From assembly GCA_016200595.1 (NCBI GenBank), contig JACQEL010000801.1, positions 1-7,039 on the forward strand: a stretch of 7,039 nucleotides of DNA, read 5' to 3'. The notes below the pieces were generated by a model. It did no database searches, was not told the DNA's origin, and was given only the letters and a program-made list of their open reading frames with translations. The stretch's first letter is position 1; every line of letters starts with the position of its first letter. This document shows, piece by piece, positions 1 to 6,153 of this stretch. Made by a program: the position numbers and the translations under genes. This DNA is from Deltaproteobacteria bacterium. GTDB lineage: Bacteria; Desulfobacterota; Binatia; Bin18.

Positions 1-103
1 CGCCGAATAATGGATTCGTTTTTTTCTTCACCATTTCCCCTACTTACCGCCTTTCCGCCCTCACCTCCATACCAGCCCTTAACTTAATGCCATTGCCCTT
101 GAT
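1..103. other. Non-HsdM sequence at the left edge, possibly the end of an inserted element
   Basis: The frame of the downstream HsdM tail stays open from base 3, but the residues it would encode before about base 104 are hydrophobic and low in complexity. They do not resemble the region that normally precedes the HsdM GFCKSAT motif. On the minus strand a short open frame begins at 34 (ATG) or 31 (GTG), reads MVKKKTNPLFG and runs off the window. A weak purine-rich stretch (TAGGGG) lies just upstream of it. This pattern would fit an insertion-sequence terminus whose transposase reads leftwards, or simply a rearranged junction. No terminal repeat or target duplication can be shown from this side alone. 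The interpretation is inference. Confidence 0.3.
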
Positions 104-124
104 GGGAGAGGGCCAGGGTGAGGG
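104..124 (-). repeat. Dispersed CCCTCACCC-type repeat, half copy at the hsdM junction
   Basis: Read on the minus strand, this 21-nt stretch begins CCCTCACCC and ends GCCCTCTCCC. It matches 19 of 21 positions with the repeat inside hsdR at 4094-4114, in the opposite orientation. Such sequences are known as abundant palindromic dispersed repeats in many proteobacterial genomes, often translated as PSPQPSP or LPxGEGxGE. Here it encodes GEGQGEG at the point where recognisable HsdM sequence begins. A degraded opposite arm may be present at 58-79 (CCCTCACC, then CCAGCCCTT). Confidence 0.65.
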
Positions 125-332
125 TGACTATCGAGACAGCCCTGGCTTTTGCAAGAGCGCGACACTCGACGAAATCCGCAAGCACGGCCACGTGCTCACA
201 CCCGGGCGCTACGTCGGCGCCGAGGCAGCGGAAGAAGACGAGGAGCCCTTTGATGAGAAAATGAAGCGGCTCACTGCAACGCTGCGCCAGCAGCAGGCCG
301 AAGCCACAAAGCTCGATGTCGCCATCGCCGCC

Positions 333-354
333 AATCTAAAGGAGTTGGGGTATG
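333..354 (+). repeat. Left copy of the 22-nt junction duplication (hsdM end and RBS)
   Basis: This 22-nt stretch matches 20 of 22 bases with 798-819. The last 16 bases, AAGGAGTTGGGGTATG, are identical. In the hsdM frame it encodes NLKELGY. Its AAGGAG (339-344) lies 7 nt before the ATG at 352 and acts as the ribosome binding site of the HEPN remnant. The two copies are offset by exactly 465 nt and bracket the HEPN/MNT cassette. Confidence 0.85.
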
Positions 355-429
355 AATAGCGACATCCGCTGGAAACAACGGTTCGACAACTTCGACCGTG
401 CCTTTGTCTTGTTGCGCATAGAACCATGA
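352..429 (+). pseudogene. HI0074-like HEPN (nucleotidyltransferase substrate-binding) stub
   Basis: This 25-codon frame opens with MNSDIRWKQRFDNFDRAF and continues VLLR before ending IEP-stop. The opening matches the conserved N-terminus of HI0074-type HEPN proteins (DIRW-QRF-NF-KAL-L), which pair with MNT nucleotidyltransferases. Full members are about 130-145 residues long and carry a catalytic R-x4-6-H motif near the C-terminus. All of that is absent here, so the gene has lost most of its length by deletion, with the junction probably near 417. The start has a good ribosome binding site (AAGGAG, 7 nt spacer). The stop overlaps the MNT start as ATGA, the arrangement expected for the intact pair, which suggests the deletion kept the original 3' junction. 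The family assignment rests on about 22 residues. Confidence 0.7.
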
Positions 430-827
430 AAGACATCGGCCTCACGCCTCATGAAATTGATCTGATACGGGAGGTGTTTCGCCGCTTTCCGGCGATCCGT
501 GAAGTTGCGCTCTACGGATCACGCGCGAAGGGAACCTACCGACCAGAGTCGGACATTGATCTTGCCCTGGTCGGTGTAGATGACGATGTACAGGCCGAAG
601 CCGTTGCTGACGAACTAGATGAATTGCCCCTGCCTTATCGGTTTGATGTGAAGGCATACGGCGGCATCAAGTACGGCCCCCTGCGAGAGCACATCGGGCG
701 CGTAGGGATTTCACTCTACCAGCGTGACCCGCCCGAGCAGGATGAAGATGTAGAAGCGACGCCTGCCTCGCCGCTACCGAAGCATACCGCCACACTCAAC
801 CTGAAGGAGTTGGGGTATGGGGGGTGA
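426..827 (+). CDS. MNT-type nucleotidyltransferase (HI0073/MntA-like)
   Basis: This 133-residue protein is a minimal nucleotidyltransferase of the polymerase beta superfamily. The signature GSx10DxD is visible as G31-S32 and D43-x-D45 within ALYGSRAKGTYRPESDIDLA. A likely third metal ligand is D74 (YRFDVKAY). Family members normally end soon after the position of LYQR (residue 100). In MNT/HEPN toxin-antitoxin pairs the enzyme neutralises the HEPN RNase by transferring AMP groups to it. Here the partner is only a stub, so this is an orphan antitoxin-type enzyme. Residues 101-133 are an acidic, proline-containing tail ending NLKELGYGG, which copies the HsdM C-terminus. No separate Shine-Dalgarno sequence precedes the ATG, so translation probably depends on the ATGA overlap with the stub. 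The 3' end overlaps hsdS by 11 nt. The family call is firm; present function is uncertain. Confidence 0.88.
   Translation: MKDIGLTPHEIDLIREVFRRFPAIREVALYGSRAKGTYRPESDIDLALVGVDDDVQAEAVADELDELPLPYRFDVKAYGGIKYGPLREHIGRVGISLYQRDPPEQDEDVEATPASPLPKHTATLNLKELGYGG
798..819 (+). repeat. Right copy of the 22-nt junction duplication (RBS and start of hsdS)
   Basis: This copy matches 333-354 at 20 of 22 bases. It encodes NLKELGY at the end of the MNT frame. It also provides AAGGAG (804-809), 7 nt before the hsdS ATG at 817. In related operons hsdM itself ends over the hsdS start, so this is probably the original hsdM-hsdS junction. The copy at 333-354 would then have arrived with, or been created by, the cassette insertion. 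That order of events is inferred. Confidence 0.85.
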
Positions 828-2052
828 GTGGAGGGAGTTGACTCTTGGTGACGTAATCGAGTTGAAGCGCGGCTACGACCTGCCTCAGCAGGAGCGCCGC
901 AGTGGCCGTACCCCAATCGTCTCATCTTCAGGTATCACCGACTATCACGCAGAGGCCATGGTAAAAGGCCCAGGGGTTGTAACCGGTCGATATGGCACTC
1001 TCGGGCAGGTGTTCTACATCGCCGAGGACTTTTGGCCGTTGAATACGGCGCTCTATGTCCGAAACTTCAAGGGTAACGATCCAAGGTTCATCAGCTACTT
1101 CCTCCGTTCAGTTGATTTCCTCGCGTATTCCGATAAGGCGGCGGTGCCAGGTCTCAACCGTAATCACTTGCACATGGCACGTATTCGGTTTCCCACTGAC
1201 GTGGCAGAACAACGTGCCATCGCCTACATCCTTAGTGCACTGGACGACAAGATCGAGCTGAACCGTCGAATGAACGAAACGCTGGAGGCGATGGCTCAGG
1301 CGCTCTTCAAGTCGTGGTTTGTGGACTTCGACCCCGTGCGCTCCAAGACCGGAGGCCAAGATCCCGGTCTGCCGAAGCACCTCGCTGACTTGTTCCCGGA
1401 TTCGTTTGAGGACTCGGAACTAGGGGAGATTCCGAAGGGGTGGATGCTGGAAGCGCTATATGACTGCGCGGAGTACATCAACGGCTTAGCCTTCAGGAAC
1501 GAGGACTTCTCGCCAGACAGATTGGGGTTGCCAGTCATCAAGATCGGTGAGTTGAAGGCAGGGATTACTGACCAAACCAAGTTCGCCGAAGCAAGCTTTT
1601 TACCCAAGTATCGCGTGGCGTCTGGGGACATCCTGTTCTCATGGTCCGGCAGTCCCGACACATCAATCGATACATTTGTATGGGCGGGCGGCGAGGGCTG
1701 GCTAAATCAGCATATCTTCAAAATTCAGTTCAAGCGCCCAGAAGAGAAGTTTTTCGTCTACTTTCTCCTCCGACACTTAAAGCCGTTATTTATCGAAATT
1801 GCCCGGAACAAGCAGACAACCGGGCTTGGTCATGTTACCGCTCAAGACCTAAAGCGGCTTATGACCACCCTCCCATCGGACAATGTGCTGAAGGCATTTA
1901 ATGGTCTTGCGGAGCCTCTCTTTTATCGGGTTCACGCAAACCAGCTCGAATCCCGCACCCTCACCGCCCTGCGCGATACGCTGCTGTCCAAACTCATCTC
2001 CGGCCATCTGCGGGTAAAGGATGCGGAGCGGTTCATCGGGAGGGCAATTTGA
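817..2052 (+). CDS. hsdS: Type I restriction-modification specificity subunit HsdS
   Basis: This 411-residue protein determines the bipartite DNA target of the R-M complex. The first target-recognition domain spans about residues 1-128 and includes GPGVVTGRYGTLG and AAVPGLNRNHLH. The central conserved helix follows (about 129-172: EQRAIAYILSALDDKIELNR, then FKSWFVDFDPV). The second recognition domain spans about 203-375, from LGEIPKGW through GDILFSWSGSP to TTGLGHVTAQDLKRL. The distal conserved helix lies at about 377-403 (RTLTALRDTLLSKLISGHLR). Length and the TRD-helix-TRD-helix order are normal, and no frameshift is seen. The ATG at 817 is supported by AAGGAG 7 nt upstream and overlaps the MNT stop by 11 nt. 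The TGA shares its last base with the ATG of the RAYT gene. Confidence 0.95.
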   Translation: MGGEWRELTLGDVIELKRGYDLPQQERRSGRTPIVSSSGITDYHAEAMVKGPGVVTGRYGTLGQVFYIAEDFWPLNTALYVRNFKGNDPRFISYFLRSVDFLAYSDKAAVPGLNRNHLHMARIRFPTDVAEQRAIAYILSALDDKIELNRRMNETLEAMAQALFKSWFVDFDPVRSKTGGQDPGLPKHLADLFPDSFEDSELGEIPKGWMLEALYDCAEYINGLAFRNEDFSPDRLGLPVIKIGELKAGITDQTKFAEASFLPKYRVASGDILFSWSGSPDTSIDTFVWAGGEGWLNQHIFKIQFKRPEEKFFVYFLLRHLKPLFIEIARNKQTTGLGHVTAQDLKRLMTTLPSDNVLKAFNGLAEPLFYRVHANQLESRTLTALRDTLLSKLISGHLRVKDAERFIGRAI

Positions 2053-2876
2053 TGGCCTTTGATCCAGAAAAACATCACCGTCGTTCTATACGGTTGAAGG
2101 GTTACGACTACGCGCAGGCCGGGGCATATTTTGTGACGATCTGTGCCTACCGACGCGAATGTCTGTTCGGACAGGTAGAAAATGGGGTGGTGGTGCTATC
2201 GCAGTATGGACGCCTTGTTGAACAATGCTGGCAGGTCTTGCCGCGTGATTTTCCCCGTGTCGAATTAGATGCCTTTGTGATCATGCCTAATCACCTTCAT
2301 GGCATTATTGTCCTTACAGGTTGCCTCACCGCAGGTAGGGGCGAAGCATTCGCCCAGAGGTTCCAAGAGGAGTCTCGGTCTACATCTGCGAATGCTTCGC
2401 CCCTACGGTTGGCACACGGTACTCAGCCTGGGTCATTGGCAGCAATCGTGCAAAACTTCCAAGAGGAGTCTCGGTCTACACCTGCGAATGCTTTGCCCCT
2501 ACGGTCGGCACACGGTACTCAGCCCGGATCGTTGGCGGCAATCGTGCAAAACTTCCAAGAGCAGCCTCGGTCTACACCTGCGAATGCTTTGCCCCTACGG
2601 TCGGCACACGGTACTCAGCCCGGATCGTTGGCGGCAATCGTGCAAAACTTCAAATCGGTTTCAACCCGTAAAATCAATCGGATGCGCGCAACTCCTGGTA
2701 TGCCGGTGTGGCAAGGAAACTATCACGAACACATCATCCGGGATGAAGCTGAGTTATCCTGCATTCGGGAATATATCGTCAACAATCCTCTGCAGTGGGC
2801 GCTTGACCGTGAAAATCCCCTTGTAGGAGTGAGCCATGCCCCGTCGCTCCTGAAGGATGACCCGTGGCGCGTCTGA
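2052..2876 (+). CDS. REP-associated tyrosine transposase (RAYT, Y1/HUH family) with internal repeats
   Basis: This protein has 274 residues from the ATG at 2052; a TTG codon directly before it is a less likely start. The N-terminal part (RRSIRLKGYDYAQAGAYFVT) and the HUH-type motif MPNHLHGIIVL (H81, H83) are typical of RAYTs. These single-strand nucleases act on REP palindromes. The C-terminal part has PVWQGNYHEHIIRDE and IREYIVNNPLQW, with the likely catalytic tyrosine Y241. Between them, residues 104-199 are three near-identical 32-residue repeats (FQEESRSTPANALPL, then HGTQPGSLAAIVQN). These lengthen the usually variable loop between the metal-binding strand and the following helix. Normal members of this type are clearly shorter, around 180 residues by recollection. 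The gene is spliced tightly into the operon: 1-nt overlap with hsdS, 13-nt overlap with hsdR. The motifs are intact, so activity is possible, although the enlarged loop could impair it. Confidence 0.9.
   Translation: MAFDPEKHHRRSIRLKGYDYAQAGAYFVTICAYRRECLFGQVENGVVVLSQYGRLVEQCWQVLPRDFPRVELDAFVIMPNHLHGIIVLTGCLTAGRGEAFAQRFQEESRSTSANASPLRLAHGTQPGSLAAIVQNFQEESRSTPANALPLRSAHGTQPGSLAAIVQNFQEQPRSTPANALPLRSAHGTQPGSLAAIVQNFKSVSTRKINRMRATPGMPVWQGNYHEHIIRDEAELSCIREYIVNNPLQWALDRENPLVGVSHAPSLLKDDPWRV
2335..2406. repeat. REPIN-like pair of inverted REP sequences inside the RAYT gene
   Basis: The 19-nt arms GTAGGGGCGAAGCATTCGC (2335-2353) and its exact reverse complement (2388-2406) face each other across 34 nt. 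The left copy has the canonical REP form. GTAG (2335-2338) is followed by a perfect 7-bp hairpin, GGGCGAA (2339-2345) with loop GCA and TTCGCCC (2349-2355). The right copy has GTAG on the minus strand (2403-2406) and a 5-bp core stem. RAYTs are known to recognise a GTAG-type tetranucleotide next to a REP hairpin, so these are plausible targets of the encoding protein. Confidence 0.8.
2361..2648 (+). repeat. Three tandem 96-bp in-frame units in the RAYT gene
   Basis: The units are 2361-2456, 2457-2552 and 2553-2648, each exactly 96 bp (32 codons) and each starting TTCCAAGAG. Units 2 and 3 differ by 2 bases, and units 1 and 2 by 7, so the last duplication is the most recent. Each unit contains the right REP arm (GCGAATGCT-T-GCCCCTAC core). 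In units 2 and 3 that arm carries a C-to-T change that weakens the hairpin. The multiple-of-three length keeps the frame open. Confidence 0.95.
2823..2850 (+). repeat. Possible REP-like hairpin at the 3' end of the RAYT gene
   Basis: GTAG (2823-2826) overlaps a hairpin with arms GGAGTGA (2826-2832) and TCGCTCC (2844-2850). The arms form 7 bp including one G-T wobble, with an 11-nt loop. RAYT genes are typically flanked by REPs, which makes the position suggestive. The hairpin falls in the unusual last codons of the RAYT frame, just ahead of the hsdR ribosome binding site (AAGGA, 2853-2857). GTAG alone is common by chance. Confidence 0.4.
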
Positions 2877-5800
2877 CCGAATCCATCGTCGAAGATGCCG
2901 CGCTCGCTTGGCTGGAGAGCCTTGGCTGGCAAATCAAGCATGGCTCAGATATCAACCCAGAGACGCCTGCTGCCGAGCGCGTGGATTATGGGCAAGTTGT
3001 CTTAGAGCAGCGGCTACGCGACGCGCTGACGTCTCTTAACCCACAACTTCCCGTCGAGGCGCTCGACGACGCCTTCCGCAAGCTCACTCGCCCTGAAGGA
3101 CCGACGTTGGAAGCGCGCAACCGCGCCGTGCACCGCCTGCTGGTGGACGGGATAACGGTGGAATACCGGCATTCCGACGGGCGCATTGCCGGAGCGCAGG
3201 CGCGCGTGATCAACTTCGACAAACCGGACGAGAACGACTTTCTTGTCGTTAACCAGTTCACTGTAGCGGAAAACAAGCACACCCGCCGCCCGGACGTAGT
3301 GGTATTCATTAACGGCCTGCCGCTGGTGCTCATTGAGCTGAAGAACGCCGCTGATGAGAACGCCACTATTTGGTCGGCCTTCCAACAGTTCCAGACCTAT
3401 AAGGCTGAGCTGCCGACGCTCTTCGCTTTTAACACACTATTAGTGATCTCCGACGGTGTAGAGGCAAGAGTTGGCACGCTTACCGCCGGGCGTGAGTGGT
3501 TCAAGCCTTGGCGCACGATTGCCGGTGAAACTCTCGCAGACCCACACTTGCCGGAGTTGCAGGTGATGCTGCAAGGGGTGTTCGACAAGAAGCGACTGCT
3601 CGATCTGATCGGCCATTTCATAGTCTTTGAGGATGCAGGTGATGGACAGCTCGTAAAGAAGATGGCGGGCTATCACCAATTTCATGCCGTGAATATAGCT
3701 GTGGCGGAGACGCTGCGAGCAGCGCGGGTCCAGGCAGGAGAGCATATCGCAGAAGCGTTTGGGCGCTACGAATCTGGTAAGAGGCCCGGTGGCGGGCCGG
3801 GTGACCGACGCATCGGCGTGGTCTGGCACACGCAGGGTTCGGGTAAGAGCCTGACGATGGCCTTCTACGCCGGGCGGGTCATTCGCGAACCGCAGATGGC
3901 GAACCCCACGATCGTCGTGCTCACCGATCGCAACGACCTGGACGACCAGCTCTTCGGCACGTTCTCACGCTGCCAGGACTTGCTGCGCCAGCCGCCGGTG
4001 CAGGCCGAGAGTCGCGCTGACCTGCGTGCCAAACTTGCAGTGAATGCGGGCGGTGTGGTGTTCACTACCATCCAGAAGTTTTTTCCTGAAGCCCCCTCAC
4101 CCCAGCCCTCTCCCACAACGGGGAAAGGGGGAAGAATGGAAGTGCTCTCGGATCGGCGTAACATCGTGGTCATCGCCGATGAGGCGCACCGCAGCCAGTA
4201 CGACTTCATTGACGGCTTCGCCCGCCACATGCGCGACGCGTTGCCCAACGCCTCGTTCATCGGCTTCACCGGCACGCCGATCGAACTGACCGACAAGAAC
4301 ACCCGCGCGGTCTTTGGCGACTACATCAGCGTCTACGATATCCAGCGAGCAGTCCAAGACCAGGCGAACGTGCCCATCTACTACGAGAGCCGGCTCGCGA
4401 AGCTTGGACTGGACGAGAAGGAGCGACCGAAGATCGACCCTGACTTCGAGGAAATAACCGAAGGAGAGGAGGTCGAGCGCAAGGAGAAGCTGAAGGGGAA
4501 GTGGGCGCAACTGGAGGCTATCGTTGGCTCGGAAAAACGCCTGCAACTCATCGCCCAGGACATTGTTGAGCACTTCGAGAGCCGGCTGGAGGCGATAGAC
4601 GGTAAAGCCATGGTGGTGTGTATGAGCCGGCGCATCTGCATGGATCTGCACGATGAGATCGTGAAGCTCAGGCCGGCTTGGTACCACACCGAGGATGAGA
4701 AGGGTGTGGTCAAGGTGGTCATGACAGGCAACGCCTCAGAAGGTCCGCGAGTAGCAGAACATGCGCGAAACAAATCGCGGCGGGAGGCATTGGCCAAGCG
4801 CTTCCGGGAGGCAAACGATCCGTTCAAGATGGTGATTGTGCGCGACATGTGGCTGACCGGATTCGATGCGCCCTCCCTGCACACCATGTATCTCGACAAG
4901 CCGATGCGCGGGCATGGGCTGATGCAGGCCATCGCCCGCGTAAACCGTGTCTTCAAGGACAAGCCTGGTGGACTCGTGGTGGACTACATAGGATTGGCCC
5001 ACGAGCTGAAAGCCGCCCTCGCTACGTACACCGAGAGCGGCGGTACCGGGAAGACCGCCATTGATCAAGATGAAGCCGTTGCTGCCTTGCGGGAGAAATA
5101 CGAGGTCTGCACTGGCATGATGCATCGATTCAACTGGTCGAAATGGACCTCAGGCACGCCACAGGAACGCCTAGGTCTTCTGCCGAAGGCGCAAGAGCAT
5201 ATTCTGGCGCAAGAAGACGGGAAGAACCGCTGGCTAAGCGCCGTGCAGAAGTTGTCGCAGGCTTTTGCACTGGCCGTGCCACATGAAGAAGCATTCCGTA
5301 TTCGCGACGATGTCGCATTCTTCCAGGCCGTGCGGGCGAGTCTGGCCAAACGCGCACCAGGAGAGGCGAAAACCGAAGAAGACCTGGATCACGCCGTGCG
5401 ACAGATCGTTTCACGCGCCGTCGCCTCCGAAGGCGTGGTGGACATCTTCACAGCTGCAGGTCTCAAGAAACCGGACCTTTCGATTCTCTCCGAAGAATTC
5501 TTGGCCGAGGTGCGCGGTATGCCCCAGCGTAACCTCGCTGTCGAGCTACTGCGCAAGCTGCTCAATGGTGAAATCCGTCTGCGCAGTCGCAGGAACGTCG
5601 TGCAGGCGCGGTCGTTTGCCGAGATGCTGGAGCAGGCGTTGCGTCGCTACCAGAACCGCGCCATTGAAGCCGCGCAGGTGATCGAAGAACTGATCGAACT
5701 GGCCAAACAGATGCGCGAGGCTAACGAGCGGGGCGAGAAACTCGGCCTCAGCCAAGACGAGGTCGCTTTTTATGATGCGCTGGAAACCAACGATAGCGCG

Positions 5801-6031
5801 GTGAAGGTGTTAGGTGACGATACACTCCGCACCATCGCCCGTGAGCTGGTCAAAACCGTTCGCGCCAACGTTACCATTGACTGGACCATACGTGAGAACG
5901 TCCGCGCGCAATTGCGCGTGTTAGTCAAGCGTATTCTACGCAAATACGGCTACCCGCCAGACAAACAGGAGCAAGCGACACAGACAGTGCTTGAGCAGGC
6001 AGCACTGCTTTGTACGGAATGGGCAAGCTGA
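2864..6031 (+). CDS. hsdR: Type I restriction endonuclease subunit HsdR
   Basis: This 1055-residue protein is the motor and nuclease of the R-M complex. The N-terminal PD-(D/E)xK nuclease domain shows RPDVVVFINGLPLVLIELK (D144, E158, K160) and a QxxxY motif (Q175-Y179). The superfamily 2 translocase shows Walker A TQGSGKS (K328), DEAH (439-442), TGTP (469-472), FDAPSL after WLTG (about 663-672) and motif VI QAIARVNR (688-695). The C-terminal helical region completes a normal family length. The start is GTG at 2864: AAGGA (2853-2857) lies 6 nt upstream, and MARLTESIVEDAALAWLESL is a standard N-terminus. It overlaps the RAYT stop by 13 nt. Residues 411-424 (PSPQPSPTTGKGGR) are a repeat-derived insertion between TIQKFF and the DEAH strand, and the frame survives. 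All key residues are present, so the protein looks potentially active if an HsdM is available. Confidence 0.96.
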   Translation: MARLTESIVEDAALAWLESLGWQIKHGSDINPETPAAERVDYGQVVLEQRLRDALTSLNPQLPVEALDDAFRKLTRPEGPTLEARNRAVHRLLVDGITVEYRHSDGRIAGAQARVINFDKPDENDFLVVNQFTVAENKHTRRPDVVVFINGLPLVLIELKNAADENATIWSAFQQFQTYKAELPTLFAFNTLLVISDGVEARVGTLTAGREWFKPWRTIAGETLADPHLPELQVMLQGVFDKKRLLDLIGHFIVFEDAGDGQLVKKMAGYHQFHAVNIAVAETLRAARVQAGEHIAEAFGRYESGKRPGGGPGDRRIGVVWHTQGSGKSLTMAFYAGRVIREPQMANPTIVVLTDRNDLDDQLFGTFSRCQDLLRQPPVQAESRADLRAKLAVNAGGVVFTTIQKFFPEAPSPQPSPTTGKGGRMEVLSDRRNIVVIADEAHRSQYDFIDGFARHMRDALPNASFIGFTGTPIELTDKNTRAVFGDYISVYDIQRAVQDQANVPIYYESRLAKLGLDEKERPKIDPDFEEITEGEEVERKEKLKGKWAQLEAIVGSEKRLQLIAQDIVEHFESRLEAIDGKAMVVCMSRRICMDLHDEIVKLRPAWYHTEDEKGVVKVVMTGNASEGPRVAEHARNKSRREALAKRFREANDPFKMVIVRDMWLTGFDAPSLHTMYLDKPMRGHGLMQAIARVNRVFKDKPGGLVVDYIGLAHELKAALATYTESGGTGKTAIDQDEAVAALREKYEVCTGMMHRFNWSKWTSGTPQERLGLLPKAQEHILAQEDGKNRWLSAVQKLSQAFALAVPHEEAFRIRDDVAFFQAVRASLAKRAPGEAKTEEDLDHAVRQIVSRAVASEGVVDIFTAAGLKKPDLSILSEEFLAEVRGMPQRNLAVELLRKLLNGEIRLRSRRNVVQARSFAEMLEQALRRYQNRAIEAAQVIEELIELAKQMREANERGEKLGLSQDEVAFYDALETNDSAVKVLGDDTLRTIARELVKTVRANVTIDWTIRENVRAQLRVLVKRILRKYGYPPDKQEQATQTVLEQAALLCTEWAS
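4094..4131 (+). repeat. Dispersed palindromic repeat inserted in frame in hsdR
   Basis: The stretch begins CCCTCACCCCAGCCCTCTCC and continues through a short loop into GGGGAAAGGGGG, giving an imperfect palindrome. It encodes PSPQPSPTTGKGG at about residues 411-423 of HsdR, a segment that related HsdR proteins lack or vary in. The left arm matches the repeat at 104-124 at 19 of 21 positions in opposite orientation. Both genes therefore carry copies of the same family. Confidence 0.8.
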
Positions 6032-6047
6032 TTAAAGGTATTTCCGT

Positions 6048-6085
6048 GCATTCGCGGGTAGGGCGATCCATGTCATGCTTCGCCC
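6048..6085 (+). repeat. REP-like element downstream of hsdR
   Basis: GTAG (6058-6061) is followed by an imperfect hairpin with arms GGCGA (6062-6066) and TCGCC (6080-6084). One more G-C pair forms if the final G of GTAG is used. The 11-mer ATGCTTCGCCC (6075-6085) is identical to part of the right REP arm in the RAYT gene (2392-2402). GCATTCGC (6048-6055) is also a piece of that REP. It appears to be a scrambled or decayed member of the same family. Confidence 0.55.
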
Positions 6086-6153
6086 GGAGCACCTCACCCA
6101 AACACCGTGGGTATTCACCATGTTACTGAACGGCGCTTGCCTGGCAGCATGAC

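Larger units (their letters stand above)
87..359 (+). pseudogene. hsdM: Type I methyltransferase subunit HsdM, C-terminal remnant
   Basis: From about base 125 the frame reads GDYRDSPGFCKSATLDEIRK and then VLTPGRYVGAE. This is the characteristic C-terminal segment of one HsdM subgroup. It is followed by a charged helix (about KMKRLTATLRQQQAEATKLD) that in the family contacts HsdS, and it ends in NLKELGYE. The S-adenosylmethionine-binding and NPPF catalytic motifs are not in the window, and residues before about base 125 do not look like HsdM. The ATG at 87 is therefore not a natural start. The open frame actually extends to base 3. The gene is probably disrupted, either by insertion or by rearrangement, although an in-frame insertion into an otherwise full gene that starts left of the window cannot be excluded. 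Its TAG stop overlaps the start of the HEPN remnant by 8 nt, typical of a coupled operon. Confidence 0.65.

Noticed and set aside
87..125. ATG at 87 as a real start of a small protein
   Set aside because: The codons from 87 to about 125 come from a dispersed repeat and flanking sequence, no good ribosome binding site precedes the ATG, and the frame is open further left.
2335..2648. CRISPR array
   Set aside because: The units are contiguous 96-bp tandem copies without unique spacers, and they are part of an open coding frame.
2299..2826. A 175-codon frame inside the RAYT gene on the + strand
   Set aside because: It is open only because the 96-bp repeats lack stops in that frame. The repetitive protein has no family signature, while the overlapping RAYT frame has clear motifs.
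3865..4962. Long minus-strand frames opposite hsdR
   Set aside because: They lie antisense to conserved HsdR motor motifs, have serine- and arginine-rich composition typical of shadow frames in G+C-rich genes, and lack recognisable domains.
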